13,046 nt of DNA from DASXTB01 sp036505615 (GCA_036505615.1 DASXTB010000162.1:1-13046); one strand, 5' to 3'. Counted from the stretch's first letter, positions 1 through 6,810 are shown. Notes: a model not told the origin generated them from the sequence alone. Program-made: numbers and translations.

Positions 1-2870
1 AGCCGCTTTGCAGCTTCGCCGCGCGCCAGGGGGATTCGCTCGTTGGCATAGGCTTGCGCCTGGTTGATTATCCGGTTCTTCTCCTCCAGCGCGCTGGCCA
101 CTTCACGAAAAGCGCTCACTACCTCCAGCGCCGGGTGCACGTCCTGGAGACTGACCGAATGGATTGCCACTCCAAGATCGAGGCGAGCCGCTTCGCGGCG
201 CAGCATCTCCGCCGCCAGACGCTCTACGTCCCGCCGGTCGAGCGCCAAAACCTGATCCAGCGTCACAAAACCTACCACATACCGCAGCGAACCTTCGCTG
301 ACCGCGCGCAACGCGCTCTCCAGCTCATCCATGCGAAAGAGATATCGCTTCGGATCTTGAATTGAGTACTGGACGACGGCGTTGACTTCCACCAAATATT
401 CATCGCCGGTCACCATCAGCGCTTCGTCCTGCTGGCGAATGTATCGGCCTTGCCGATGTTGTATGTTCCATTCGTAAGCCACCGGCTCGGACGTGCCGCC
501 GATTTCCACGCCGGTTCGAAAACCAAGCTCGATGGAATTTACGCGCGCCGGTTGGACGCGATAGAGCCGTTCCATGGGCCATGGCAGAACATAGTGAATT
601 CCCGGCGAAAGAGGCTGTTCGAGTACACGCCCGAAGCGCTGCCTGATGCCGGCTTCATCCGGAGCAATGATGGTCACACCAGACAAGATGTACAGCAGAG
701 GCGCCGCGATCAGGCCGGCGCGCGCAATCTCATGCTTATGGCGGTCCAGCCAATGATAAAAGCGCTGAGAAAGATGATGCAAAGAAGGGGCGGGACGCCA
801 GTGATCGTATTGATGCTTGAAATCTGCGGCCGCATGCTGCAAACGGTGCGGCAGGATCGACACCGGCCGTCCTCTCAGCAGCTTGAGAGAATTCATCAGG
901 ACCGCAAACGAGGAGCCTTGATGCACCAGCGCTGCTGCGACGGCGCTCAGGTAGCCGAAGAATGCGGCCAGCACCGCGCCGAGATTGAAAACCAACCCAA
1001 ACCAGAGGATGTTATCCTGGATGGTCTTCAATGTCCGGCGGCTGCTGCGGACCAGCTCGGCCAGCCGATCAAGACCGCCTTGGCCCATAAACACTACCCC
1101 CGAAGCCTCCGCTGCGATGTCCGTCCCGGTATCTCCCATGGCAATGCCGACATCGGCCGCGGCCAACGAGGGCGAATCGTTGACCCCGTCTCCCACCATT
1201 GCCACGGTGTATCCTTGCTGCTTCAGCTCGTGCAGCCGCTCAAGCTTTTCTTCCGGAAGGAGGTCGGCGTGCACCTCGGATATCCCTACGGCATTGGCGA
1301 CTCGGTGCGCAGAGCTCGGGTTGTCTCCAGTCAGCAGGACCGTCTTGTGAATGCCCAGCTGATGCAGGTCGTGAACTGCGCGCGCAGCCTCGGGGCGTGG
1401 TCCATCGCGCAAGATAATCACTCCTGCCAGCCGATCTTGATGGGTCACCAGGATCGGTATGGCAGATTGTGCGGCGACGCGTTTCAAGATTTCCTTCTGC
1501 TGACCTGAGAGTTCCAACCCCTGCTGCTCGATAAATCGTGCACTCCCGACCATGACTCGGGCGCCCGCTCTCCCGCTCTCCCGCTCTGCTGCTCTTTCGT
1601 CCGCTCCCTGACGGCCGCGGCTCGGATTGTCACCCGCTCTCCCGCTCTCTCCCTCGCCCGCTCTTTCGTCGGCTCCCTCTCGTTTGCTGAGTCTTAAGAT
1701 CCCTTCCATCCCCAGCCCGGCATGTCGCTGAACGGATTCAACAGGAAAAAGGGCAAGAGAGCGCGCGCCGGCGGCGCCTCGTATGGCACCGGCCAACAGA
1801 TGCTCGGACTGGCATTCCAGCGATGCGGCCCAGGCCAGCACTTCGTTCTCGCGGAAGCGGTCGAGGCTAATGATTTCTACCAGTTCAGGACGGCCTAGTG
1901 TCAGCGTGCCGGTCTTGTCAAACGCGACACAGTTTACCTGGGCCAGTCTTTCCAGATAGATGCCCCCTTTGACGATGATTCCGCGGCGCGCCAAATAACT
2001 GATGGAAGCAAGCACCGCGGCCGGAGTTGCCAGCACCATGGGACAGGGACAAGCGACAATCAAAATGGAAATGGCCCTCATCCAGTCGCGCGTGAGCAAA
2101 TAGCAAACTGCTGCGATGCCCAGCACCAGCGGAAGAAACCAGCGGGCGTAACGATCGGCCACGCGTTGGATCGGGGCTTTGTTCTCCTTGGCGTGGCGCA
2201 CCAGTTGGACAATGCGGCTCAGCGCCGTCGCTTCGCCTACCCGCAAGGCTTCAACTACGAGACGTCCCGTCTGATTCAGCGTGCCGGCGTAAACACTGTC
2301 TCCCACGCTGTGCTCGCGGGGCAGCGACTCTCCGGTGATGGAGCTTTCATCAATCAGAGACTCCCCTTCGAGAATTGTGCCATCGACAGGTACGCGCCCT
2401 CCCGGATAAACCAGCACTTTCTCGCCTGACTTTATTTCTTCCAGATGCACTTTTTGTTCGGCCCCGTCGCGTACAACACTAGCTTCATGGGGGAGGCAGG
2501 AAAGAAGGCGCTTCAGATCGGAGTGAAATTTTCCGGCGGCATATTCTTCCAGTGTCTCGCCCACCAGCATGATGTAAACCACTTCGGCTGCAGCGAGATA
2601 TTGACCGACGTAGAGGGCGGCCAGGGCGGCGATAGTGACGGCCTGATCGGCGCTAATCCTTCGCCCCAGCGCATCTTGAAAGGATTTGACAAAGGTGCGG
2701 TATCCGAAGATGAAGGTAAGGGCGATTCCCAGATCCCATTGAAATGGCGCTCTTACCCACTGCTGCCAGTACGCCACCAGTGCTAAGCCGGCCAGGATCA
2801 GTCCAGCAAATCGCCACCCGAATCCCTCACTCTCTTCCAGCTGAGGGCTGTGGGCCAAAGGGAAAAACAT
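1..2870 (-). CDS. P1B-type heavy-metal ATPase fused to an HflK-type SPFH domain (3' end outside window)
   Basis: One open frame of 956 codons runs from an ATG at 2870 to the left edge, with no stop seen. Residues 1-670 form a metal-transporting P1B ATPase in the inner membrane: four membrane segments (about 21-35, 45-61, 75-88, 91-104), actuator motif TGES at 179-182, the membrane metal-site motif C274-P275-C276, phosphorylation motif DKTGT with D318, and hinge motif GDGVND at 560-565. Two more membrane segments lie at about 621-638 and 641-660. There is no N-terminal metal-binding (HMA) domain. After a linker, a membrane segment (about 715-734) leads into an SPFH/band-7 domain of HflK type: the tail reads SLQDVHPALEVVSAF, then INQAQAY and LARGEA. 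HflK normally works with HflC to control the protease FtsH. The rest of the HflK part lies outside the window. Oddities: SEHLLA at 355-360 in place of SEHPLA, and a low-complexity insert at 397-438. The metal is unknown. The Shine-Dalgarno signal is weak. Confidence 0.9.
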   Translation of the reverse strand, partial: MFFPLAHSPQLEESEGFGWRFAGLILAGLALVAYWQQWVRAPFQWDLGIALTFIFGYRTFVKSFQDALGRRISADQAVTIAALAALYVGQYLAAAEVVYIMLVGETLEEYAAGKFHSDLKRLLSCLPHEASVVRDGAEQKVHLEEIKSGEKVLVYPGGRVPVDGTILEGESLIDESSITGESLPREHSVGDSVYAGTLNQTGRLVVEALRVGEATALSRIVQLVRHAKENKAPIQRVADRYARWFLPLVLGIAAVCYLLTRDWMRAISILIVACPCPMVLATPAAVLASISYLARRGIIVKGGIYLERLAQVNCVAFDKTGTLTLGRPELVEIISLDRFRENEVLAWAASLECQSEHLLAGAIRGAAGARSLALFPVESVQRHAGLGMEGILRLSKREGADERAGEGESGRAGDNPSRGRQGADERAAERESGRAGARVMVGSARFIEQQGLELSGQQKEILKRVAAQSAIPILVTHQDRLAGVIILRDGPRPEAARAVHDLHQLGIHKTVLLTGDNPSSAHRVANAVGISEVHADLLPEEKLERLHELKQQGYTVAMVGDGVNDSPSLAAADVGIAMGDTGTDIAAEASGVVFMGQGGLDRLAELVRSSRRTLKTIQDNILWFGLVFNLGAVLAAFFGYLSAVAAALVHQGSSFAVLMNSLKLLRGRPVSILPHRLQHAAADFKHQYDHWRPAPSLHHLSQRFYHWLDRHKHEIARAGLIAAPLLYILSGVTIIAPDEAGIRQRFGRVLEQPLSPGIHYVLPWPMERLYRVQPARVNSIELGFRTGVEIGGTSEPVAYEWNIQHRQGRYIRQQDEALMVTGDEYLVEVNAVVQYSIQDPKRYLFRMDELESALRAVSEGSLRYVVGFVTLDQVLALDRRDVERLAAEMLRREAARLDLGVAIHSVSLQDVHPALEVVSAFREVASALEEKNRIINQAQAYANERIPLARGEAAKR
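1557..1682. repeat. Low-complexity CGCTCT-type repeat inside the ATPase coding region
   Basis: On the plus strand this stretch is made of CCGCTCT and close variants, with blocks CTCTTTCGTCCGCTCCCT and CTCTTTCGTCGGCTCCCT. In the ATPase frame it encodes residues 397-438, rich in Glu, Arg, Gly and Ala. A 15-residue unit occurs twice, as GADERAGEGESGRAG (399-413) and GADERAAERESGRAG (422-436). It sits where the family normally has only a few residues, between the GxG motif (GLGMEG) and the strand VMVGS of the nucleotide-binding domain. The frame stays open through it. Confidence 0.8.
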
Positions 2871-3037
2871 CTTTCACGCAGCCTTGTTGGGGAATTGCGG
2901 AATCATAAGGTAGGGCCGGAAGGGAGTCAAGCGATCAGCTCTCAGCAAACAATAAGGAAGCTCAGTATGAGGACTTGCGAAAGCTATCGTTTGATTCCTC
3001 ACAAGGAACCGGTTAATTGCTCCGGAAGTTGGTTTTT
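2871..3037. other. Spacer between the NiCoT transporter and the ATPase gene
   Basis: No gene was recognised here. A short AGCTCTCAGCAAAC stretch near 2937 is an inverted relative of the repeat at 3038-3132. The ATPase promoter could lie here if the gene is not read through from the transporter, but no convincing -35/-10 pair was seen. Confidence 0.5.
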
Positions 3038-3132
3038 GCTGAGAGCTGATTGCTGAGAGCTGATGGGCTGAGAGCCGAGAGCTGATGCTGAGAGCCGAGA
3101 GCTGAAAGCTGATGGCTGATAGCTGACAGCTA
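3038..3132. repeat. Degenerate GCTGAGAGCTGAT tandem repeat
   Basis: About 95 bases are built from short units such as GCTGAGAGCTGAT, GCTGAGAGCCGAGA and GCTGATGGCTGAT, with drift between units. The array runs directly into the stop codon of the transporter gene (TAG on the minus strand, 3130-3132), so the last bases of the array form the end of that gene. Similar AGCTGAT runs are common between genes in some soil bacteria; that they are Acidobacteriota-like is recollection, not shown here. Confidence 0.8.
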
Positions 3133-3846
3133 GAAAAGCAGGTGCTGCTGGAAGCCGTATCGCCAAATGAGAATAATGCCGAAGGCGATACTGAAAACTC
3201 CGGCAAGCAACTGGACTCCTTCGGCAAAAAGAGTGAAGCGCTTCTCGCTCAGAACGATGGGGACGCTGAGTAGGCCGCTCAGCACCAGCATTCCGCCAAC
3301 GGATCCCAGGCCGAAGAAAACGATGTAAGCCAATCCCCCAATAGCAGACGGGATGGTCGCCAGAACCAGAATCATCAAGGCTGCGCTTCCCGCCAGTCCG
3401 TGAATGATGCCGACGATGAAGGGACGCGCGCCAAAGCCCAAGAGATGGCGATGCTCGTGCATATGCCGCTCTTCGGGGCGATGGATGTGCAGGTGGATAT
3501 GCTTGAGACCATCGTGGGTGTGCATGTGGATGTGCATCGTCCAGCCGCCCACGGCATTGGACAGCGCTCGGATGCCAAGCAACACCAGCATCAGGGCCAC
3601 CGCCAGCTCCATCCACAGGACAAACGAATCGGGGATGGTGATTTTCAGCGCGATCACAACCGCGCCCACTGCAAATAGCGAGATAGTGTGGCCCAGCCCC
3701 CAGAAGGTCCCAACGAGCGACGATCTCCCCACACTTCCGTGTTCACTTACGATTGTGGAAACCGCGGCTATATGGTCCGGGTCCAGGACATGCCGCATTC
3801 CCAGCACGAAGCCGAGACCGAGCGCGGCGGGTACCATTCCATCCAT
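3130..3846 (-). CDS. NiCoT/UreH-like nickel-cobalt transporter with His-rich loop
   Basis: This 238-residue integral membrane protein resembles the NiCoT/HoxN-UreH group that moves Ni2+ or Co2+ across the inner membrane. The first membrane segment carries the family signature as RHVLDPDHI (residues 18-26, with H19, D22, D24 and H25). Further conserved-type histidines are in GLGHT (H53) and GIIHGLAGSAAL (H149). Between the segments ending near residue 95 and starting near 142 lies a hydrophilic loop with 12 histidines in 30 residues (105-134), in patterns such as HIHMHTH and HIHLHIH, likely to bind metal. The start at ATG 3846 is chosen because the family domain begins a few residues later. 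The open frame reaches 4086, but the extra residues are not hydrophobic and are partly encoded by a tandem duplication. It lies 260 bases upstream of the metal ATPase on the same strand. Import or export, and the metal, cannot be decided from sequence. Confidence 0.85.
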   Translation of the reverse strand: MDGMVPAALGLGFVLGMRHVLDPDHIAAVSTIVSEHGSVGRSSLVGTFWGLGHTISLFAVGAVVIALKITIPDSFVLWMELAVALMLVLLGIRALSNAVGGWTMHIHMHTHDGLKHIHLHIHRPEERHMHEHRHLLGFGARPFIVGIIHGLAGSAALMILVLATIPSAIGGLAYIVFFGLGSVGGMLVLSGLLSVPIVLSEKRFTLFAEGVQLLAGVFSIAFGIILIWRYGFQQHLLF

Positions 3847-4221
3847 AGGTTTGTTCTCTGGAGCAAGAATGATAATGCAAGCGGGACAGTTTTCGCGAGA
3901 CGATTTTGTGGCGCGCCAAAGGCGTTTGGATATTTGGGTTGTACAGACGCGGCACGCCGCGTGAGAGTTTGAGCGCGACATGGAAGGAAATAACCGGCCG
4001 GATTGATTTTTGAGGAAGAATTCTCCGCTGTCGCCCGCCTTGCGGGCTCGCCCTGCCAAGCCCAAATAACCCCCTGCCAAGCCCAAATAACCCTCGGCTC
4101 CCCTTCGCTGCGCCGGGGGCTACACGCTAGGCGCCCGCTTTGTGGGCTTAGACGCGGCGTTGCCGCATCTCATCGTAACGGGTCGAAGATGGCTGCGATG
4201 CCGCGAGTGGCAGAAGTTTAC
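3847..4221. other. Non-coding region between transporter and toxin-antitoxin genes
   Basis: This region separates two divergent genes. It holds a small hairpin (GCCCGC-CTT-GCGGGC, 4033-4047), the 21-bp tandem duplication at 4051-4092, and GC-rich sequence with no recognisable gene. The transporter promoter must lie in the left part, but no clear -35/-10 or metal-regulator operator was seen. Confidence 0.5.
4051..4092. repeat. Perfect 21-bp tandem duplication
   Basis: The 21-base unit beginning CCCTGCCAAGCCCAAATAA occurs twice back to back, at 4051-4071 and 4072-4092, with no differences. Perfect identity suggests a recent slippage event. Confidence 0.95.
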
Positions 4222-4243
4222 TGACTGGTTAGGTGACCAGTCA
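4222..4243. promoter_or_regulatory. Perfect palindrome, likely operator of the toxin-antitoxin operon
   Basis: TGACTGGT (4222-4229), a 6-base spacer TAGGTG, and ACCAGTCA (4236-4243) form a perfect 8-bp inverted repeat directly ahead of the antitoxin gene. Phd/YefM antitoxins generally bind such palindromes and repress their own operon. A possible -35 (CTGACT, 4221-4226) overlaps the left arm, so binding would block transcription. Role as operator is inference. Confidence 0.65.
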
Positions 4244-4249
4244 TTATGT

Positions 4250-4255
4250 TACTAT
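4250..4255 (+). promoter_or_regulatory. Possible -10 box for the antitoxin gene
   Basis: TACTAT matches four of six bases of the sigma-70 -10 consensus. It would start transcription around 4262, almost at the antitoxin ATG (4264), giving a nearly leaderless message. A rival -10 is TATGTT at 4245-4250, 18 bases from the possible -35 at 4221. Weak evidence from sequence alone. Confidence 0.35.
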
Positions 4256-4263
4256 CTTGTCCC

Positions 4264-4497
4264 ATGAAGACCAGGCAGAAAGTGATCAGCGCCAGTGAAT
4301 TTAAGGCCAAATGCTTAAGGATCTTGGAAGACCTCGAACCCGCTGGTGTGGTGATTACCAAGCGAGGCCACCCGATCGCCAAAGTGACTCCGATTTTATC
4401 AGTGGATAACCAGAAGTTGATCGGTTCCATGAAGGAGAAAATCAAAGTTAAAGGCGATCTGCTATCGACTGGCGTAAAGTGGAATGCTCAATCTTGA
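4264..4497 (+). CDS. Phd/YefM-family antitoxin
   Basis: This 77-residue protein is the likely antitoxin of a type II toxin-antitoxin pair. It starts with the Phd/YefM-type DNA-binding region: ISASEFKAKCLRILED near the N-terminus, then VVITKRGHPIAKVTP, the beta-hairpin motif typical of the family. The C-terminal part should wrap the toxin. ATG 4264 is chosen because the family core begins a few residues later; ATG 4246 is in frame and has AGGTGA nine bases upstream, so six extra residues are possible. The gene overlaps the toxin gene by 14 bases (4484-4497), so the two are translated together. The palindrome just upstream suggests autoregulation. Confidence 0.85.
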   Translation: MKTRQKVISASEFKAKCLRILEDLEPAGVVITKRGHPIAKVTPILSVDNQKLIGSMKEKIKVKGDLLSTGVKWNAQS

Positions 4498-4846
4498 CAC
4501 TCATGTCCTGATTGCTGTTCTTCTCGGGGAACTGGCTGAGAAAGAACATGGCTTGGTGGTCAAGGCCAAGCTCACTGTCTCGGACATCGTCCTTTGGGAA
4601 CTTGCAAAGTTGATCGAGCTGGGTCGCTTAAGCCTGGATCTGGACAGCGCGGAATTTCGTCATTGCTTGCGTCATCTCACCGTAATTCCCATCAGCGTGG
4701 AAATCGCGCGCAAGAGCACCGAACTGGATTTCCGTTCCGACCTTGCCGACGAGATCATCGCCGCTACCAGTATAGTGGAGGGAATCCCACTATTGACGCG
4801 GGATCGGAGGATTTTGAGGTCCAGGATGGTTCCGTTTGCCTTGTAG
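4484..4846 (+). CDS. PIN-domain toxin, VapC-like
   Basis: This 120-residue protein has the PIN-domain layout of VapC ribonuclease toxins, which cleave specific RNAs using Mg2+ or Mn2+ held by acidic residues. Visible are the N-terminal LDTHVLIAVL with D5, the acidic residue in LWELAKL, the helix DLADEIIAATSIVEG and the late LLTRDRRIL; together these supply the expected acidic cluster. The length is normal for the family. Its ATG lies inside the 3' end of the antitoxin gene, so expression is coupled to it. No sign of truncation, so the module looks intact. The RNA target cannot be read from the sequence. Confidence 0.88.
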   Translation: MLNLDTHVLIAVLLGELAEKEHGLVVKAKLTVSDIVLWELAKLIELGRLSLDLDSAEFRHCLRHLTVIPISVEIARKSTELDFRSDLADEIIAATSIVEGIPLLTRDRRILRSRMVPFAL

Positions 4847-4915
4847 CGGTAAATGAAGCGCAAGGTCGGAGCGTGCCTTGGAGCGTGACCGAAGAAGGCA
4901 TTTGTAGGGGGCTAA

Positions 4916-5030
4916 GCCGCTCTGGAGGAGCGGCCCTGGAGTTTGGACATTTTGGAGAGACGGCCGGTGGGCCGTCTCCCGCACAATCTTTCATCGTGCA
5001 GGAGACGCCCCACGGGGCGTCTCTCCAATA
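4916..5030. repeat. 115-bp palindromic repeat, copy 1
   Basis: The copy has a GCCGCTC/GAGCGGC stem, then a 90-base core (4941-5030). Inside the core are a 9-bp stem GAGACGGCC-GGTG-GGCCGTCTC (4957-4978), a short GCAC/GTGC stem (4981-4999), and a 10-bp stem GAGACGCCCC-AC-GGGGCGTCTC (5002-5023). No gene is inside, so it would have to be moved by an enzyme supplied elsewhere. It resembles REP or MITE-type elements. Confidence 0.85.
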
Positions 5031-5070
5031 GCGCCGCTTCGCGGCGCCCAGTGCGCAATAGGCGCGCCCT

Positions 5071-5184
5071 GCCGCTCCTTTGGAGCGGCCTCGCGTTTGG
5101 ACATTTTGGAGAGACGGCCGGTGGGCCGTCTTCTGCACAATCTTGCATCGTGCAGGAGAGGCCCGGCGGTGCGTCTCTACAATA
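5071..5184. repeat. 115-bp palindromic repeat, copy 2
   Basis: Direct repeat of the element at 4916-5030. The 90-base cores align without gaps and differ at 8 positions by eye (about 91% identity). Five of the eight differences are in the last stem, which here no longer pairs fully. The copy ends 13 bases before the stop codon of the SGNH hydrolase gene. Confidence 0.85.
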
Positions 5185-5196
5185 AGCGCAGGGATG

Positions 5197-6459
5197 CTAC
5201 TGCGGGACCAGCTCAAACTTGTGAGGCTTAGGCTGCGCGGCCGCCCGCTGCTGGCGGATTAGATCTGCTTCCAAAGTATCCAGGGCCTCCACTGCTTTCT
5301 GCATGTATGCAGAAGAGTCGTTTTGCAAAGGCACCTGCACCTGGCGCCATCGGGCAAAGTGAATCAGATTATGTTTTCCCGTCAACGCGTGTACTGCCAT
5401 TGCCTGTTTGGACATGGGAGTGGCCAGCCTAGCAAGGTTAATCCCTGCAGCCAATTGTTCCTTCGTGAAGATCCCCACCTCTTCCCCGTCAATCTTCAAA
5501 GTGTAGCGGGTCACAGTGAGATCCTTTACCGTCAGCGGTTGGCGGTTCACGCTCTCCACGACATCCGACGATCGTACCGCGAGGGCAAGGGGCGAGTCGG
5601 TCATGTCGTAAGGCATTGGGAGCGCCTTGTCCGTTTGAGTCCAGCTCAAAGCGTTTCCCGGAGACAGATCTGACACTTCGGCATTGACGGCCTCTTTCCC
5701 CGCCACGCGCCCCTGGACAGTCCCAATCTGCACAGAGGAGACCATGGCAGGAGCATTCCAAGCCTTCAGAAGAGCTGCCGCCATCACCAAATGGCCGCCT
5801 GGACCGGGATGAACTCGGTCCGGCACGATTCTCTGAGCCAGCGCCGGATCAGTTGCCTTTGCCCTTTCCAGCGCCGCAACTACCGGCGTGTTCAGGTCGG
5901 CTACCTGCAGCCCTTCTTCCTGCGCGAGCTGTTTGATGAAGTTGCCGTAACGAAAGAGCACCGCATTGTAGCCGCCTTCAAAAGCAGCAGGACGCGTCAC
6001 GTCGTCGTAAGGCGAAGGCTGAATGACTGTGATTCGAACGCCTGGAAGCCCTTCTTTGAGGGTCTGGATAATGTGGCGGTATCCGTTTGCAAAAGTGTTG
6101 AACAACTCCGGATCAAAAGCTTTGTAGCCGCCGTCGTTCATCCCCAGCATGATGGTCACAACAGTGGGTTTGTAGGCGATGACATCGCGGCGCAGGCGCT
6201 CGTCGATTTTGCCTCCGCCTCCGCCCGTGACCCGGTCTCCTCCCCAGCCGGAATGGACAAAGCTGACATTGAGCTGCGGGAAACGCGTCAGCACGTAGCT
6301 TTCAACAAAACCTGTGTAGAGGCGCTGGTCGGTGATGCTGTCGCCATAAAAGACTACGCGGTCTCCCTCTTTCAGGTAGAAGCTGTTCTCGGCGTGGAGC
6401 CATGCAAAGTGGAGAAGAAGGATCAGCAGCAGGAAGTAAGATCGCCGTGTTGATTTCAT
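5197..6459 (-). CDS. Secreted SGNH/GDSL-family hydrolase
   Basis: This 420-residue protein has an N-terminal signal peptide (charged KSTRRS, then a leucine-rich core to about residue 22), so it is exported. Residues about 29-235 form an SGNH hydrolase domain, a family of esterases acting on acetylated or acylated substrates: block I FYGDSITD with nucleophile S41, block II GWGGD (G74), block III GMNDG with N108, and block V DRVHPGPGGH with D214 and H217. All four catalytic-block residues are present. A C-terminal region of about 180 residues (about 236-420) does not match a family I can name and may help bind the substrate. The start is well supported: GGAGG at 6467-6471 sits seven bases before the ATG. 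It is a single gene with repeats on both sides. A carbohydrate esterase role is plausible, but the substrate is unknown. Confidence 0.88.
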   Translation of the reverse strand: MKSTRRSYFLLLILLLHFAWLHAENSFYLKEGDRVVFYGDSITDQRLYTGFVESYVLTRFPQLNVSFVHSGWGGDRVTGGGGGKIDERLRRDVIAYKPTVVTIMLGMNDGGYKAFDPELFNTFANGYRHIIQTLKEGLPGVRITVIQPSPYDDVTRPAAFEGGYNAVLFRYGNFIKQLAQEEGLQVADLNTPVVAALERAKATDPALAQRIVPDRVHPGPGGHLVMAAALLKAWNAPAMVSSVQIGTVQGRVAGKEAVNAEVSDLSPGNALSWTQTDKALPMPYDMTDSPLALAVRSSDVVESVNRQPLTVKDLTVTRYTLKIDGEEVGIFTKEQLAAGINLARLATPMSKQAMAVHALTGKHNLIHFARWRQVQVPLQNDSSAYMQKAVEALDTLEADLIRQQRAAAQPKPHKFELVPQ

Positions 6460-6466
6460 GAATGAA

Positions 6467-6471
6467 CCTCC
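6467..6471 (-). promoter_or_regulatory. Ribosome-binding site of the SGNH hydrolase gene
   Basis: GGAGG on the minus strand, seven bases before the ATG at 6459. It fixes the start of that gene. The palindromic repeat begins about ten bases further upstream, so the promoter is either inside or beyond the repeat. Confidence 0.8.
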
Positions 6472-6480
6472 CTGCGGGTG

Positions 6481-6690
6481 AGAAGCTGTGAAAAAAATCC
6501 ATCTGACCGTACGGGCGGCCCTATGTGGCCGCCCGCCGCAACAGCTGACGGATTATCCAACAAATTGCACAGTTCCCGCGGACGCACTTCGGAACGGAGC
6601 CAAGAAAAATCCGCAGGATTCTGCAGCGGGCGACCACACAGGGTCGCCCGTACAGATGTGGTGCAAAAAGGATCTTTCACCACAAAGGAC
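6481..6690. mobile_element. MITE-like palindromic element, copy A
   Basis: The left end AGAAGCTGTGAAAAAAATC resembles the arm of copy B near 10470. A stem GGGCGGCC-CTATGT-GGCCGCCC (6513-6534) and a second stem GGGCGACC/GGTCGCCC (within 6627-6657) follow; the 31 bases 6627-6657 are identical to 10549-10579. About 90 unrelated bases separate the stems here, against about 26 in copy B. There is no coding capacity. The right border is uncertain. Confidence 0.65.
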
Positions 6691-6810
6691 ACGAAGGACA
6701 CAACGGTGAAAGACTCGCCAGCCTAGACTCATTTTTTCAGATCCCAGACTTGACACTTGAAACTCGAAACTTTACCTCGCTCGAATGACTTGGCTGAGAG
6801 ATAAAGCCGT

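Larger units (their letters stand above)
4847..5196. other. Repeat-filled spacer between the toxin gene and the SGNH hydrolase gene
   Basis: Two convergent genes meet here. The region is mostly two copies of a 115-bp palindromic repeat (4916-5030 and 5071-5184) separated by a small hairpin (GCGCCGC-TTC-GCGGCGC, 5031-5047). Frames open across it are repeat translations without protein features. The stems could end transcription from both sides, though no T-run follows them. Confidence 0.7.

Noticed and set aside
450..1508. Plus-strand open frame of 352 codons
   Set aside because: It lies opposite the ATPase-HflK gene, whose minus-strand frame shows all family motifs; the plus-strand translation has no domain-like features.
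3847..4020. Metal-sensing riboswitch or NikR-type operator ahead of the transporter
   Set aside because: No matching palindrome or recognisable riboswitch core could be seen by eye.
3847..4086. Longer N-terminus for the NiCoT-like transporter (start at 4086)
   Set aside because: The added residues come partly from the 21-bp tandem duplication and do not resemble the family, whose first membrane segment begins right after ATG 3846.
4957..5023. Classical rho-independent terminator after the toxin gene
   Set aside because: Strong stems are present but no T-run follows, and the same sequence is explained as a repeat element.
4594..5031. Plus-strand frame of 145 codons overlapping the toxin gene and the repeat
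   Set aside because: Its first part is an out-of-frame reading of the VapC gene and the rest is repeat DNA.
4916..5184. CRISPR array
   Set aside because: Only two long repeats, each with internal stems, separated by 40 bases; no series of short repeats and unique spacers, and no cas genes.
5791..6453. Plus-strand frame of 220 codons
   Set aside because: It is the opposite strand of the SGNH hydrolase, which has a signal peptide, a good ribosome-binding site and complete catalytic blocks.
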